Positions 33,777-44,447 of a DNA stretch of 64,000 nucleotides are shown in pieces. The translations under genes and the position numbers were made by a program. Origin of the DNA: Hemileia vastatrix (lineage: Eukaryota; Basidiomycota; Pucciniomycetes; Pucciniales; Zaghouaniaceae). The stretch's first letter is position 1, and each line of letters starts with the position of its first letter. The notes beneath the pieces are model-generated. The model saw only the letters and a program-made list of their open reading frames with translations, searched no databases and was not told where the DNA came from. The stretch lies in contig JASXTE010000014.1 in assembly GCA_030280995.1 (NCBI GenBank), forward strand, positions 1,170,656 through 1,234,655. Reading direction: 5' to 3'.

Positions 33777-36156
33777 ATGGCTTCTGGTTCTGCTATTCCT
33801 GTGGTGACTGTCAGTGGGGGGGATGGTCCTCCTGCTGTGATGGTTAGGGAGTGTGTTAGGATTAAAACTTGGGATGGTACCAAGTTTAATGGGGAAGATG
33901 TGAAGTGGTTTCTGGAGAAGCATGAAACTGCTGCTGGTGTGAATGGTGCTTCTTACCTGGACATGGTGAAGCAGATTATTTTCTTCATTGGTGATAGGGC
34001 GGTGGAGAAGGAGGTTGTGGCCATGCCTGGCTACAAGAAGAGGGATTGGAAATTGTTGTGTAGGGAGATGGTGGATAGATGGGGTGTCAGGTTCGCTATG
34101 GTGGATCTGAACAAGGTTGTCAGTGAATGGCAATCTTATGGTGGTGTTGGTAACTTGCATAGTTACAGGAAGTTTCTGCTACAGTTTGATCCTGTGGTGG
34201 AATACTTTGTGGAAGTGGAGGAGCTGGCACATGAAAATGCTGCCAAGGATGTTTTTTGGTCTGCCCTGGCTAGAGATGTCAGGATGGATGTGTTGAAGGA
34301 GCTGTCAAGGAAGAATTTATGAAGACTCTTTCTAATGGGGACCAGAAGTTGCCTGCCTTGGATAAGGTGAAGGAGGCTGTTGAGGCCCATTTGAATTATT
34401 GGCTGTGGACACCTATCAGGAGGGGTGTGCCAAGTATGTCAGCAAATTCAGTGAGGCTTTGGCGGAAGAGGAGGTTAGAGTGAAGAAGGAGGAGAAGAAT
34501 ATGGTGCAGGTTCCCAAACAGGAGAGGGACCCAGTGGTGGAGCAGTTGGCTGATCTCACAAAGCAGCTACATATTTTTGTTCAGGAGGCTAAGAAGATCA
34601 ATAAGGCACCTTCTCAGCCTAGAGATTTTGATAGGAGGGCTGGTAGGAGTGATCCTTGGGTCTGCTCTTATTGCAGCAGGAGGGGGAACAGGTCCAATTA
34701 TTGTTGGGCATTGAACAGGGATGTGTCTGAAGGAAAGGTGGAATTTGATGGCAGGGTTTTCAAGTTCCCTGACGGTTCATTTGTAAAGCCCAGTGAGGGG
34801 CAGGCTCCTGTTGATTTGGTCAGGAGAAGGGGTGGTTTCAATCAAAGGAAGCCAAGGTTTGAGGAGATTCCTGATCAGGGGAAGTCTTCTGGTAAGGAAG
34901 ATGATGATGTCAAGGGAAATGGGAAGGAGGTTAATAAGGTCTCTTTTTCTACTTCCTTTGGTGGCTTAGAGTTGTATTCTTGTGGTGGACAGTCAAGTGG
35001 TGAATGCTTGGCTGGTGTTTATGATGTGGAAGCAGAAAAGGTGGGAAGGCCTAAGAGCAGTTCTCAGGCACAACCAAAGCCTAAGGCTTCAAAGGTGGAT
35101 CTTAAGCTGAGTGCAGCTAGGAAGAAGTACAGCAAAGAGGAGCTGTACAAGATGCAGAAGGGTATGGCTGACATGGGCCCCCCAAGTTTTGGTGCATTGG
35201 ACATGAATGGTGAGCCAATGTCAATGGAGGTTGATTCTGACTCTGAGGAGGATGTCCCTTTGGCTTCATTTCCAAAGCCTGCTGGAGCTAGAGGTTCTGG
35301 TGAGGGATCTGGTTTGGTTCCTGTTAATGGTAAATCTGTTGGTCGTGCTGGTCCTCAAGAAGCTTCTAGGACCAAGGTAGTGAAGCAAAGAGCTCACTTT
35401 GAGAGGCCAGTAGTTTCTGGTCAAGTTAATGTTATGGACTCTGTCCTGGAAAGGATGAATCAGGGTCAGGTTTCCCTATCTTATGGGGAGTTGTATGCTA
35501 TCAGTCCAGGGTTGAATGATAGGCAGAAAAAGTTGCTGACCAAGAGAAGAGTTTCTTCTGGGGAGGTGGAATACATCTGTGATTCTGCTGAAAAGTTTGG
35601 TGAGGGGTTGGAAACTCATTTTTCTGCTCCTCTGGGATATGTCAATGTCACTCTGAATGGCAGGGAGGCAAGGGCATTGGTTAATTCAGGTTCTCAGATA
35701 AACCTGATTTCTTTGTTTGAGGCAACTCATTTGGGCCTCCCCATCAAAACTGGTATTAGTGGGAATTTGAGAGGGATTGGGGGGCATGTCACTGAATTGG
35801 TTGGAACTTCAGAGTTTGTGAAGTTAGATGTTGGCAGAGCCTCAGGAAAGGTTCATTTTTACATTGCTAAAGGTAATGTAAAAGCAGTTTTGGGTGGGCC
35901 ATTCTTGATGGATTTTCAGGCAAGAATTGGTTATCAATTTGATTTGGGAATCAGCTTGGAGTTGACTGGTGAAGACGAAAGGAGGCTTCACATGAGGTTA
36001 TTATCCCCCAGAGAGGATGGTTGGGAGACCAGGCCTGGTTTATCTTCATTGTGCCAGTGCATGGATTGTTGCAGGAGAAGGAAAGAAGTTGGTGCCGCCT
36101 CTGTTTTTCTGGAGTGTAGCTCAGGCTCTATTGAGAGTCTGTCTTTTTTAGAATAA
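33777..36156 (+). pseudogene. Gypsy-1 gag-protease, two frameshifts
   Basis: Capsid protein and aspartic protease of the retrotransposon. The ATG at 33777 (MASGSAIPV) is preferred over 33756 because the gag-like sequence begins there. Capsid region 33777-34310 includes KTWDGTKFNGEDVKWFLEKH. A first frameshift lies near 34315, and the true frame can be followed (FMKTLSNGDQ...) to a second shift near 34395. After that 34399-36156 is open. A zinc knuckle at about 34662-34703 reads CSYCSRRGNRSNYC, with Asn where CCHC has His. The protease block at about 35678-35710 reads ALVNSGSQINLIS, so the catalytic DTGS has become NSGS. Both changes suggest loss of function. Confidence 0.88.
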
Positions 36157-36397
36157 TGAGGGCTGATCACCCTAGTGCTACAACCTCTCCCCAAGATGAG
36201 GAAATCCCAGGTTGTAGTAGGTCAGCTCCCTTGGAGATATACCAAGTGGATTTTCAAACTTCTCTTTTTAATGTTTCTCTTCTCTGCAAGTATTCTTCAA
36301 GTTTTTTATCAAGTCTCTGTTCTCTCTCAAGATTCAAAATTATTTTTAATTCAAGCTCAAGGAAGAAGATTGGTTATATATCTTTATTGAAAGATAT

Positions 36398-36965
36398 GCG
36401 GAAAAGTTTTGGAGTGGTGAGATTGGGGTCTAAAAGTAAGTCCACCCTATTGTTCACCGCTAGGGTTTCTTCTACACCTTTCAAAAACATTACCTTGGCC
36501 ACACATGTGAGCATTGGGGAAACCCCTGGTTATTTTTGTAGGACAGAAGAAAACTCAAGAAGAGAAGATAAAAATTTAAAGATAATTCAAGAAAATCAAG
36601 AAAAAAAATCTGAAGATAATGAAGAAAAAAGATCATCAAGATCAATTTTTGGGCCTCCAGCATGAGGTTAAACTTCAGAAAATTATGAAGAAAGAAGATC
36701 ATCAAGATCAATTTTTGGGACTCCAGCATGAGGATTAACTGCACAATTTTAAAAGAGTTGATTCTGAAGATGAATCAAGATTTGAAGATTTGGAAGACGG
36801 AAGTGAAGATGAAGATTTGGTATTGCGGAAAAGTTTTGGAGTGGTGAGATTGGGGTCTAGAAGTAAGTCCTCCAAATTGTGCACCGCTAGGGTTTCTTCT
36901 ACACCTTTCAAAAACATTACCTTGGCCACACATGTGAGCAATGGGGAAACCCTTGGTTTTTGTTC
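36398..36965 (+). repeat. Duplicated coding segment between Gypsy-1 protease and RT
   Basis: A segment of about 143 bp encoding RKSFGVVRLGS...TARVSSTPFKNITLATHVS occurs twice, at 36398-36540 and 36825-36965 (offset 427 bp). Between the copies, the block GATCATCAAGATCAATTTTT also occurs twice (36631 and 36697, offset 66 bp). The intervening sequence is purine-rich. The duplication adds stops between protease and RT. Confidence 0.9.
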
Positions 36966-39900
36966 CAGGTCTGGTGGTGAAGATTTCCTGAAGATCCCTC
37001 AAGTTGAAGGTGGAGCAGCAAAGTATAAGAAGGTAGCGCAGAAGATTAGGCCTGTTAATGAGCCTATGCCTGTGGGTTTGAATCCGCCCTTGAAGAGACC
37101 TCCTTTTTCAAGAGATCTGTACTGCACTCCTTTGGTGAAGAATCCTCCAGAATTTTTAGAGGCGGCTAGGGTGACTGTGGAAAGGTTTAAATTTGTTAAT
37201 TTTGGTCCTGATGGGTGGTTATCTGAAGAAGAAAAGAAGTTGTTGTTGCACATTATTGTGCTAAGGGAAAAAGCTGTGGCTTTTGTTGAGGAGGAAAGGG
37301 GTGTGTTGAAGCACTCTTATTGTGAACCTTACTTGATTCCTGTGGTTTGTCATGAACCTTGGCAAATCAAACCTATTCCAATTACAGCTGCTATCAGAGA
37401 GGATTTTGTGGAAATTGTTAGGGAAAGAGTCAGGACTGGGTTATATGAACAATCCACATCCAGTTACTCAAGTCCGGTTTTCTGTGTAAAGAAGCAGAAT
37501 GGAAAGTTGAGGGTGGTTCATGATCTTAGAGCCTTGAATAGAGTCACTATCAAGGACGCTGGTATGCCACCAAGTGCAGAGGATTTTGTTGAAGCTTTTG
37601 CTGGAAGGGTGTGTTATGGTTTGGGTGACATTATGGGTGGCTATGATGAGAGGGAACTTCATACAGATTCAAGGCCTCTCACAACTTTTGAGACTCCTTT
37701 GGGAAGATTTCAACTCACTAGGTTGCCTCAAGGAGCAACTAATTCAGTGGCGGTATATCAAGCACAGATGGCTTGGATTTTGCAGGATGAGGTTCCTACT
37801 CATGCTGGTATTTTTATTGATGATGGTGGAATTAAAGGACCATCCACTGATTATGATAATGAGGTGTTAGCGGAGAACCCTGGCATAAGGAGGTTTGTTT
37901 GGGAATATGCAATAACTCTAGAGAGAGTGTTATTTAGGATTGAAGAGGCTGGTTTGACCATTTAAGGGTCAAAATTCTGTTGTTGTGTTCCTGCTTTGGA
38001 AATTCTGGGTCATGTGGTATGTAAAGAGGGAAGGATTATGGCGAAGAAGAAGATTAATAAAATCCAGTCATGGCTGAGGCCTAAAAATACTACTGAAGTC
38101 AGGGGATTTTTGGGTGTATATGTATATTTCGGGATTTTTATTAAGGATTTTTCTTTGTTGGCTTCACCTTTAAGGAAGTTGACCAGGAAAGATGCAGATT
38201 GGGAATGGACTGAAGAGTGTGAAGAAGCTTTTGAGAAGTTGAAAAGGGTTGTTGGTGAGGATATTGTTCTTCATAAATTGGATTATGGCGTTTGTGCTGG
38301 AAAAATTTATCTGGCAGTGGACTCAAGCTATATTGCTGCTGGTGCTGTTTTGCCTCAGGAGGATAAGACTGGGAGGGTCAGGCCAGTAAGATATGAGTCT
38401 GTGGTGTTTAATGAGGTGGAATCTAGGTATTCTCAACCTAAATTGGAATTGTGTGGTGTAGCAAAAATTTTAAAGAAGCTACAGACTGTTTTGTGGGGGC
38501 AGGATTTTGAGCTGCAGGTGGATGCAAAATCTTTAGTTCAGATGATCAATACACCTAGTCTTCCAAATGCTCCAATGACTAGGTGGGTGGCATTTATTCA
38601 ACATTTTTCTTTTGACCTGGTACACAAACCAGGCAAAACTTTTACAATGCCTGATGGATTATCAAGGAGGCCACCTACAGATGAAGATTCTGAGGCTGAA
38701 GAGTTTGATGAAGATGTTCCAGTGGTTAGGGCCAGCACTGAGGGTGCTGAAGATTTTTCTGACCTCCCCCAAGAGGCTAAGCTGGCTGGATCTGATCTTG
38801 ATTCTGGTGATCAGGATGTTTTTGTTGATGAAGATGGAGTTGTTTTTTGGGACAGCTCAAATTTGGAAAAGGGTGTTTTTGTCAGTGAACTGGATTCTCA
38901 CAAGGTTCAGTGGAAAGAGATGGACGTGCCAAAATTTAAGGATTGGTGTCCTGTTTGGGCTGGTCAATTGGCTCATGTTCACACTGGTGATTTTGATGAA
39001 AGAGTTGTACCCTTGGATGTTGTTTTGTTGGATTTTGAAGATGAGACCTGGGGTCAGTCTGGGTTTTATTTTATTTTGGTGGAATATCTGTTGACCTCGG
39101 AGAGGCCAGATAGTTGTGATGATGATACTTGGTTGGCAATTAAGAAGAAGAGTCCTGGATTTTATCTGTCAGGAAGAAGGTTGATGAGGAGAAGGCATCC
39201 TAATCCTCAAGTTGTGGTGACTCAGAAAAAGGGTCAAGAAGTTATGTTGAATTCTTTGCATGAAGACCTTGGTCATAGAGGCTTTGGGGAGACTTATAGA
39301 AGAGTAGCTGACAGATTTTGGTGGCCAGGTATGAATTTGGCTGTGCAGGGTTGGGTTCAATCTTGTGAAGAATGTCAAAGAAGAAGTCACTTGAAACCTA
39401 AAGAGGTCGGCCATGCTACTGGTGAAACAACTGTTTTTGGAAGGGTCAGTCTGGATGCTGTCCATATCAAAGAGGGCAGGTACAAATACTTAATTGTTTC
39501 CAGGGATGATTTGTCTGGTTGGGTTGAGGCAGTGCATCTGGTTAATTTGACTGCCAAGAATGTGGCAGAGTTTTTGAAGAAGGAGTGGATCTATAGGTAT
39601 GGGTTGATGAAGTTGGTGACTGTTGATGGTGGGCCAGAGTTTGGTGCCGAATTTAAAGAAGCTGTGGCTAGTGTTGGTTCTAAAGTTAGAGTGGCTACAC
39701 CTTATTATCCTGAAGCTGAAGGCATGGTTTAAAGAGGCCATCAAGTTATCAAGAATGCTTTGGTAAAGATGTGTGGGGATAGTGCTGAAAATTGGAGGCA
39801 TTATTTACCCTTGGTTTTATTTGCTGACAGGGTCACTGTGAAGAGGACAACTGTCTATTCTCCTTACAAGTTAATTTTTGGTCAGAAAGCTGTTCTACCA

Positions 39901-40320
39901 GTGAACTTGGAAGCTGTCTCTTATCTTGGAATTGATTGGGATGATGTGCACTCAATTGAAGAATTGCTCTGTGCCAGGATTCAACAGTTGGAATGTAGAG
40001 AGGAATGTCAAGAGAAGGAATACTCTAGAATGATGAAGATTAGGAATCAATCAGTCAGATACTGGGACAAGAAGTTGGCTCATAGACTCAGGAATCCCTT
40101 GAAACCTAGTTGTTTGGTCTTGGTGTATAATAGAAGTTTGGAGAGTCAGTGGGGAAAAATGTTTTCTGACAGATGGAATGGACCTTACAGAGTCAGATCT
40201 CAGGCGTCTGGAGGTTCTTATGTTTTGGAAGAGTTGGATGGTGCAGTTTTAAAAAAGAGAGTGTCTGCAGACCAGGTGAAGAGGTTCTATCCCAGAGGCA
40301 CTAGGCATGAAGAAGATTGA
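36790..40320 (+). pseudogene. Gypsy-1 RT-RNase H-integrase, two nonsense codons
   Basis: RT blocks: SSPVFCVKKQNGKLRVVHDL (about 37468-37530), GDIMGGYDE (about 37626), LPQGATNSVAVYQAQM (about 37725) and the catalytic FIDD (about 37811-37822). TAA at 37963-37965 replaces the Ser of LTISGSK, which is kept in the fragment at 60.15 kb. RNase H starts near 38300 (LAVDSS, SQPKLEL) and ends in FSFDLVHKPGKTFTMPDGLSRR. The integrase zinc domain (HEDLGHRG...C..C) is at 39258-39375; core Asp residues lie in LDAVHIKEG (about 39451) and TVDGGPEF (about 39620). TAA at 39730-39732 replaces the catalytic Glu codon of the GMIERGN block. The basic C-terminal domain ends at 40320. Confidence 0.92.
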
Positions 40321-41543
40321 CTCTGCAATGAGGATAAACTATGGAACATTCTTTGAATTTTGGAATTTTTGGTGTTGCAGAGCAACTGTTGTGTTGGAAA
40401 CTTTTTGTTAAAAGGTACCCATGGGTGGGGCTTCTAGATTTGATCTTGGCAAGTGTAGGGGTAACTGATGGGCTGGCTGCTCTATCAACAGTTACCCCAG
40501 ATTGTCTGTTTCCAACCCTTTCTCTTAATTTGGTTGAACCCTAGTATTGGTTTCTTTTCACAGGTTTTAGTCCTCTATGACTTTAAAATGGAAATTGCTT
40601 CGCTCTTTAAGTGCCGGACTCTTCACTCTTATTGGTTTTGGTTTATTGTGTTGGATGTTGTGTTTTTGTTAGAAGGCACCCAGGGGGGCTTCTAGATTTT
40701 ATTTTGGCAAGTGTGGGGGTAACTGATGAGCTGGCTTCTCTGTAGAACAGTTACCCCAGAATGTCTGTCTCAAGTCTTTTGTTTGTCCCAGTTGAATTCT
40801 AGTTCTGTTGTTTATTATTCAGGTTTCAAGTCCACTATGAATTTAAACTGGTTTGGGACTGGCTTCTTTATCTTTGGTTCTTTCAGATTGGTGGTAGATC
40901 ACTGGTGGTGTCCCATCATTTTTACTTATTGGAGGGAGCCCACCCAGTGATCATTTCTATGGACCAGACTTTTCTCTTACTGGACCATCTATGAAGCTGG
41001 ACTGTCTTTGATTTTGTAGTTATGTTTTTGCTAGATATTATTTTCAGATTATTTTCTTTTAATTTTTTTATGGGGGATGTTAAAAGTATAAAATTAAAAA
41101 AATAGGGTGTTACCACATCAGGGTCACCTGGATGTGGGCAAGCATTGGTGGGGAAAGGCTCATCAATTGGCCGGGCAACGCTATTTTATCATTTTAGTTT
41201 ATTTTATTTTTTTATTTTCATTAATTTCATTTTTTATTTTTTTATTCTCATTATTACCCTTAATTTATGTTTCTTATTTCAAATTATTTAAATTTTTTAA
41301 GGTGTATCCACATCAAGGTGCACTTGGATGTTGGCAAGGTATCAGGGGATCATCTCATCAATTGGCTGGGGGATACCATTTGTATTATTCTTTATCTATT
41401 ATTTTATTTCATTTATTTTATTTATCAATTTTTAATTTTAGTATATTAGTAGATTAAAAAAAAAAAGAAAAAAAAGAAAAAAAAAGAAAAAAAAATTAAT
41501 TAGAATTTATAGTTATTGATTGTTTTTTATTATTTATTTATTA

Positions 41544-43120
41544 TTATGTTTCTAATCTTTTTGCAGGAGCCCATTGTCTGGATGATGAAGCTTCTGGAGG
41601 CTGGTCTGGATTATGATGTCGTTTTTGTTTTTTGTTGGGGTTGTGGGAAGCACTGTGTTCTTTGAAGTGCATCCTGCTGGAGAGATTATAGGGATTATAA
41701 TGGGCAGGAATGGGTTTAGATGGAAGTTCAGAAGAAGAAGAAGAAGAGGCAGGAATGGATTGTTGGAAGGTGTGCTTAATGATCCTAGACATCTTCAAGT
41801 GGTTGTCCAATAGTTGTTTCCTCAAGGTTTTCTCAAAGTCATTTAATGGTCAATGGAGGGCAAAGGCTTTTAGCACATTTGAACACATGGTGCTGAGGTG
41901 TTGTTTCATGTCTCCATAATCCAGCATCAAAGAAGTTTCTAGAGGTTGGCCAACTCCAATAGTCGATTCAGGAGGAGGGGTGCCAACTAGACATGAAGAA
42001 TTGGATCAGTAATTATTTTTGTTGAAGAAATTGGATGAATTAATGTGGTACTTACAGATTGGAAGCTCATCAAATTTGTAAGCAGCCGGAATTTGGACTT
42101 CTGAAGATTTTGGAATGGTCATAGTAGGTTGATCAATCAGGGAAAGATATGGATTCTCTTGGTCTTCCTCTGAAAGGTTTTGAGAAGGTGAACTAGGAGA
42201 CTGATTTTCCTGGGGCCTAGTTGGAGCAGCAGGTCTGTTGTTGCTGTTATTAATATTTCTGCTTGATTCAGTTGGATGAGGTGCTGGTGATGGAGTACCA
42301 GGATTGTTATAAGATGGAGCAGGAGAGGGTGATTTGGAAGCAGATTGATCTCTTCTGGATGGAGCTTTTGAGGGAATGGAACTGTCAGAAGAATAGTTGG
42401 CTGACAGAGGAGAGGTGTAGTTTTGTTGTCTTAACTGGGGACGAAGTTGTTGCTTTGGTGCAGTGTTGGGTGCTCTGGTTTCTTCCTGGGGTCCTCTGGC
42501 AGGTCTCCTAGAAGTTTGGGAAATTTTGGAGTTTTTGGACCTTGGAAGGGTTGGCTGCATTGCTCTGGGAGCAGTGGGAAGTAATTGTGTGGAGTTGTTT
42601 TCGTTGATTGGATGAATTTGGCTGTTTTCTGGTTGTTTTTGGAGGTTTTGAGCCTGATTTTCACTGTCTAGTGAGGCGGGCGGGCCACCTGGACGCGGTC
42701 AAGAAGCCTAGGAGCTTATTTTGAAGCTTTTGGAGCTAATTTAGCAGAGATAAAAGCTGTTTCTTGGGAAGCTAAGGCTGGTCTTTTGGGAAGAGTTCTG
42801 GAAGCTGAGTTCCTGGATCTTCTGGATGGTGCTGAGGATAAAGAGGAAGAGGCTGGGCCAAGCTCTGGGGATCTGGTAGGGGATCTGGAGAGGTATTTAT
42901 GAGATGGTGAAGGAAGAGGAATAGGGTAGTTGGCATCTCTGTCACATTTCTTCTTTTTGGAGTAGCAAGAATCACAAGCCCTGTTGTAGAATTTGGCTTC
43001 AGGATTTGGAAGAGTGAATGTGCAAGGTCTGCACATGTGGATGCACTGTTTTCAAAAATAGTACTTGGAAGCAGTGAAGCAAGGAAGAGTAGAGGGGTCA
43101 ACATCAGGGGCTCCAGCCAT
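41544..43120 (-). pseudogene. Gypsy-1 antisense accessory gene B (Cys motif, spliced)
   Basis: Opposite strand to gag-pol. It starts ATG 43120-43118 (MAGAPDVD). A cysteine region follows: CFTASKYYF, TGA, KQCIHMCRPCTF, then CDSCYSKKKKCD. It continues as a Ser/Pro-rich stretch to 42719. After a frame disruption near 42700, a Ser/Pro/Gln-rich region is open from about 42690 to 42056. It ends at a GTAAGT donor, with a 69-bp intron (41987-42055, CTAG acceptor), and resumes in frame as FGTPPPESTIGVGQPLE. The C-terminal exon runs to 41544 with one TGA. The CxxCx6C motif recalls half of a fungal Zn2Cys6 cluster but is not one. Homologous to the antisense gene at 13904-14850. Function unknown; DNA or RNA binding is a guess. 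Confidence 0.6.
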
Positions 43121-43244
43121 GATCTGTGGTGAGAAAAGATGATGGAAAGAGATGAGAAGGAGATTTTTGTCAGTGATGGGTGGATGATGAAGTGAAGGTG
43201 GAAGTTCAGCAGTTTGGCTGTAGGTGTGTTCTGTATGAAATTGG

Positions 43245-43270
43245 CTGCGTCTATTTTATGCAAAACTCTG
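43245..43270 (-). promoter_or_regulatory. Candidate TATA element of antisense gene B
   Basis: The minus strand reads GCATAAAATAGACG about 135 bp upstream of the gene B ATG. It is comparable in place to CTATAAAACC upstream of the homologous antisense gene at 15063-15072. Weak support from position only. Confidence 0.35.
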
Positions 43271-43794
43271 CAAGTCCTCCAAGACTTTAAACTGGCTGGT
43301 TTCAAGACTTTATCAAGATTAGTCCGTCAAGACTTTAAACTGAACACTGTGTTAGTCCCCCAAGACTTTAAACTGAGGATTGTTTGATGGTGTAGTCCCC
43401 CAAGACTATAAACTGAGGAATGATTTTTGTTGTTGGAATAGTTTTAAAGATTGGCAGAGGGTATCCACAGGTGGAGCCTCTGAATTTAGCAAAGGCAAGT
43501 TTGGGGGTAATGGATGGGCTGGCAGCTCTATTCACAATTACCCCAGAATTTTAGTTTTTTTCTCTGTGTCTTAATGTGGTTGATCTCTGGTTCTGGGTTT
43601 ATGATTTAGGTTTTTGAGTCCCCCAAGACTTTAAACTGAGGGTTTTTGAGTCCCCCAAGACTATAAAATGAGGATGGTCCCCCAAGACTTAAAACTGAGG
43701 GTTGTTTGTGGTTACATCCTATAGAGGGTGTGGTCAATTTTTCTTTGCTGAATCAAACTCAAGTACTAGTGGAATTACAGAGGGAATCAAGAGA

Positions 43795-44399
43795 TTAAAT
43801 GAAGTGTTCAGAATTAGCCTTGAACTGGTGAATGAGGTGTCTTCTGTTCTCAATGTCCTGTGGATCTCTAGCAGGAGTGGATTGGAAGTAGTTTAGCAGA
43901 AGGTGTTTCTGTTGAGATGTGTGTTGTTGGAACTTAGCCTTAATTGCGGGCAAGTGGTTTGGTGTTGTTGGTTCAATGGATCCTACATTGTTATCATCAC
44001 TGTCAGAAGATGGAGGAACTGAGAAGTCATCAGTTTTATAGAGTGGAAAGAAGGAATGGAAGTTTTTACCATCAGATGGACCAGGGATGGTGGAACTTGT
44101 TGTTTTATGGGTTGTGGCACTCTTCTGGGAAGGGTGAAGTTTTTGGTTAATCTGGGTATTAGGATGGATGGCCTAGATCTTTTGGTGCTGGTAGAAGATG
44201 GACCAGGTTGAGGTGGAGGTGAAGCTGTTGAAGAAGATAATGGATCAGGTCTGTAGCAGGACTTCTTTCTAGATTGGCAGACATTGCAGGATGTTCTGTA
44301 TGGATGGACAGGAGGTGTGATGGTGCAGATTAGATTATTGTCAATGCAGTATTGGAAAGGACCCATTTCAGAGGCAGATTTGGGAAGAAGGTTGAACAT
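43795..44399 (-). pseudogene. Gypsy-1 antisense accessory gene A (Cys motif)
   Basis: About 200 codons from ATG 44399-44397 (MFNLLPKSASEMG) to TAA 43797-43795, with one frameshift near 44140. The N-terminal cysteine region reads QYCIDNNLIC then CNVCQSRKKSC, the same C..C...CxxCx6C layout as gene B. Next comes a Ser/Pro/Thr-rich linker, then in the second frame an acidic PPSSDSDDNN patch and a helical C-terminus (IKAKFQQHTSQQKHLLLNYF). Both halves are open and of coherent composition, so a single recent indel is the simplest explanation. The start is only about 50 bp inside the 3' LTR border, so its promoter may lie within the LTR in reverse. Confidence 0.55.
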
Positions 44400-44435
44400 G
44401 GTGGTTTGATGAAGAAAGAATGTGGACATTCTTAA

Positions 44436-44447
44436 TTGAAGGGAGGA
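44436..44447 (+). other. Gypsy-1 polypurine tract
   Basis: GAAGGGAGGA runs directly into the 3' LTR start (TGTGGTC), the expected site of plus-strand priming. Confidence 0.75.

Larger units (their letters stand above)
40412..43700 (+). repeat. Dispersed repeats in Gypsy-1 accessory region
   Basis: A block of about 180 bp (GGTACCCA...GGCAAGTGTRGGGGTAACTGATG...CAGTTACCCCAGA...) occurs at about 40412-40605, 40673-40852 and 43456-43640. A related block with CCACATCARGG and ATCAATTGGC occurs at 41108 and 41301. At 43272-43700, seven copies of a short unit of about 26 bp (AGTCCCCCAAGACTTTAAACTGAGG and variants) are interspersed. 41455-41495 is an A/G low-complexity run. These repeats lie outside the antisense exons and may be promoter or packaging structure. 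Confidence 0.8.

Noticed and set aside
42716..43036. Calling the antisense Gypsy-1 protein a Zn2Cys6 transcription factor
   Set aside because: Only CxxCx6C of the six-cysteine pattern is present after CxxC upstream. Spacing does not fit the family, so only a cysteine motif is claimed.
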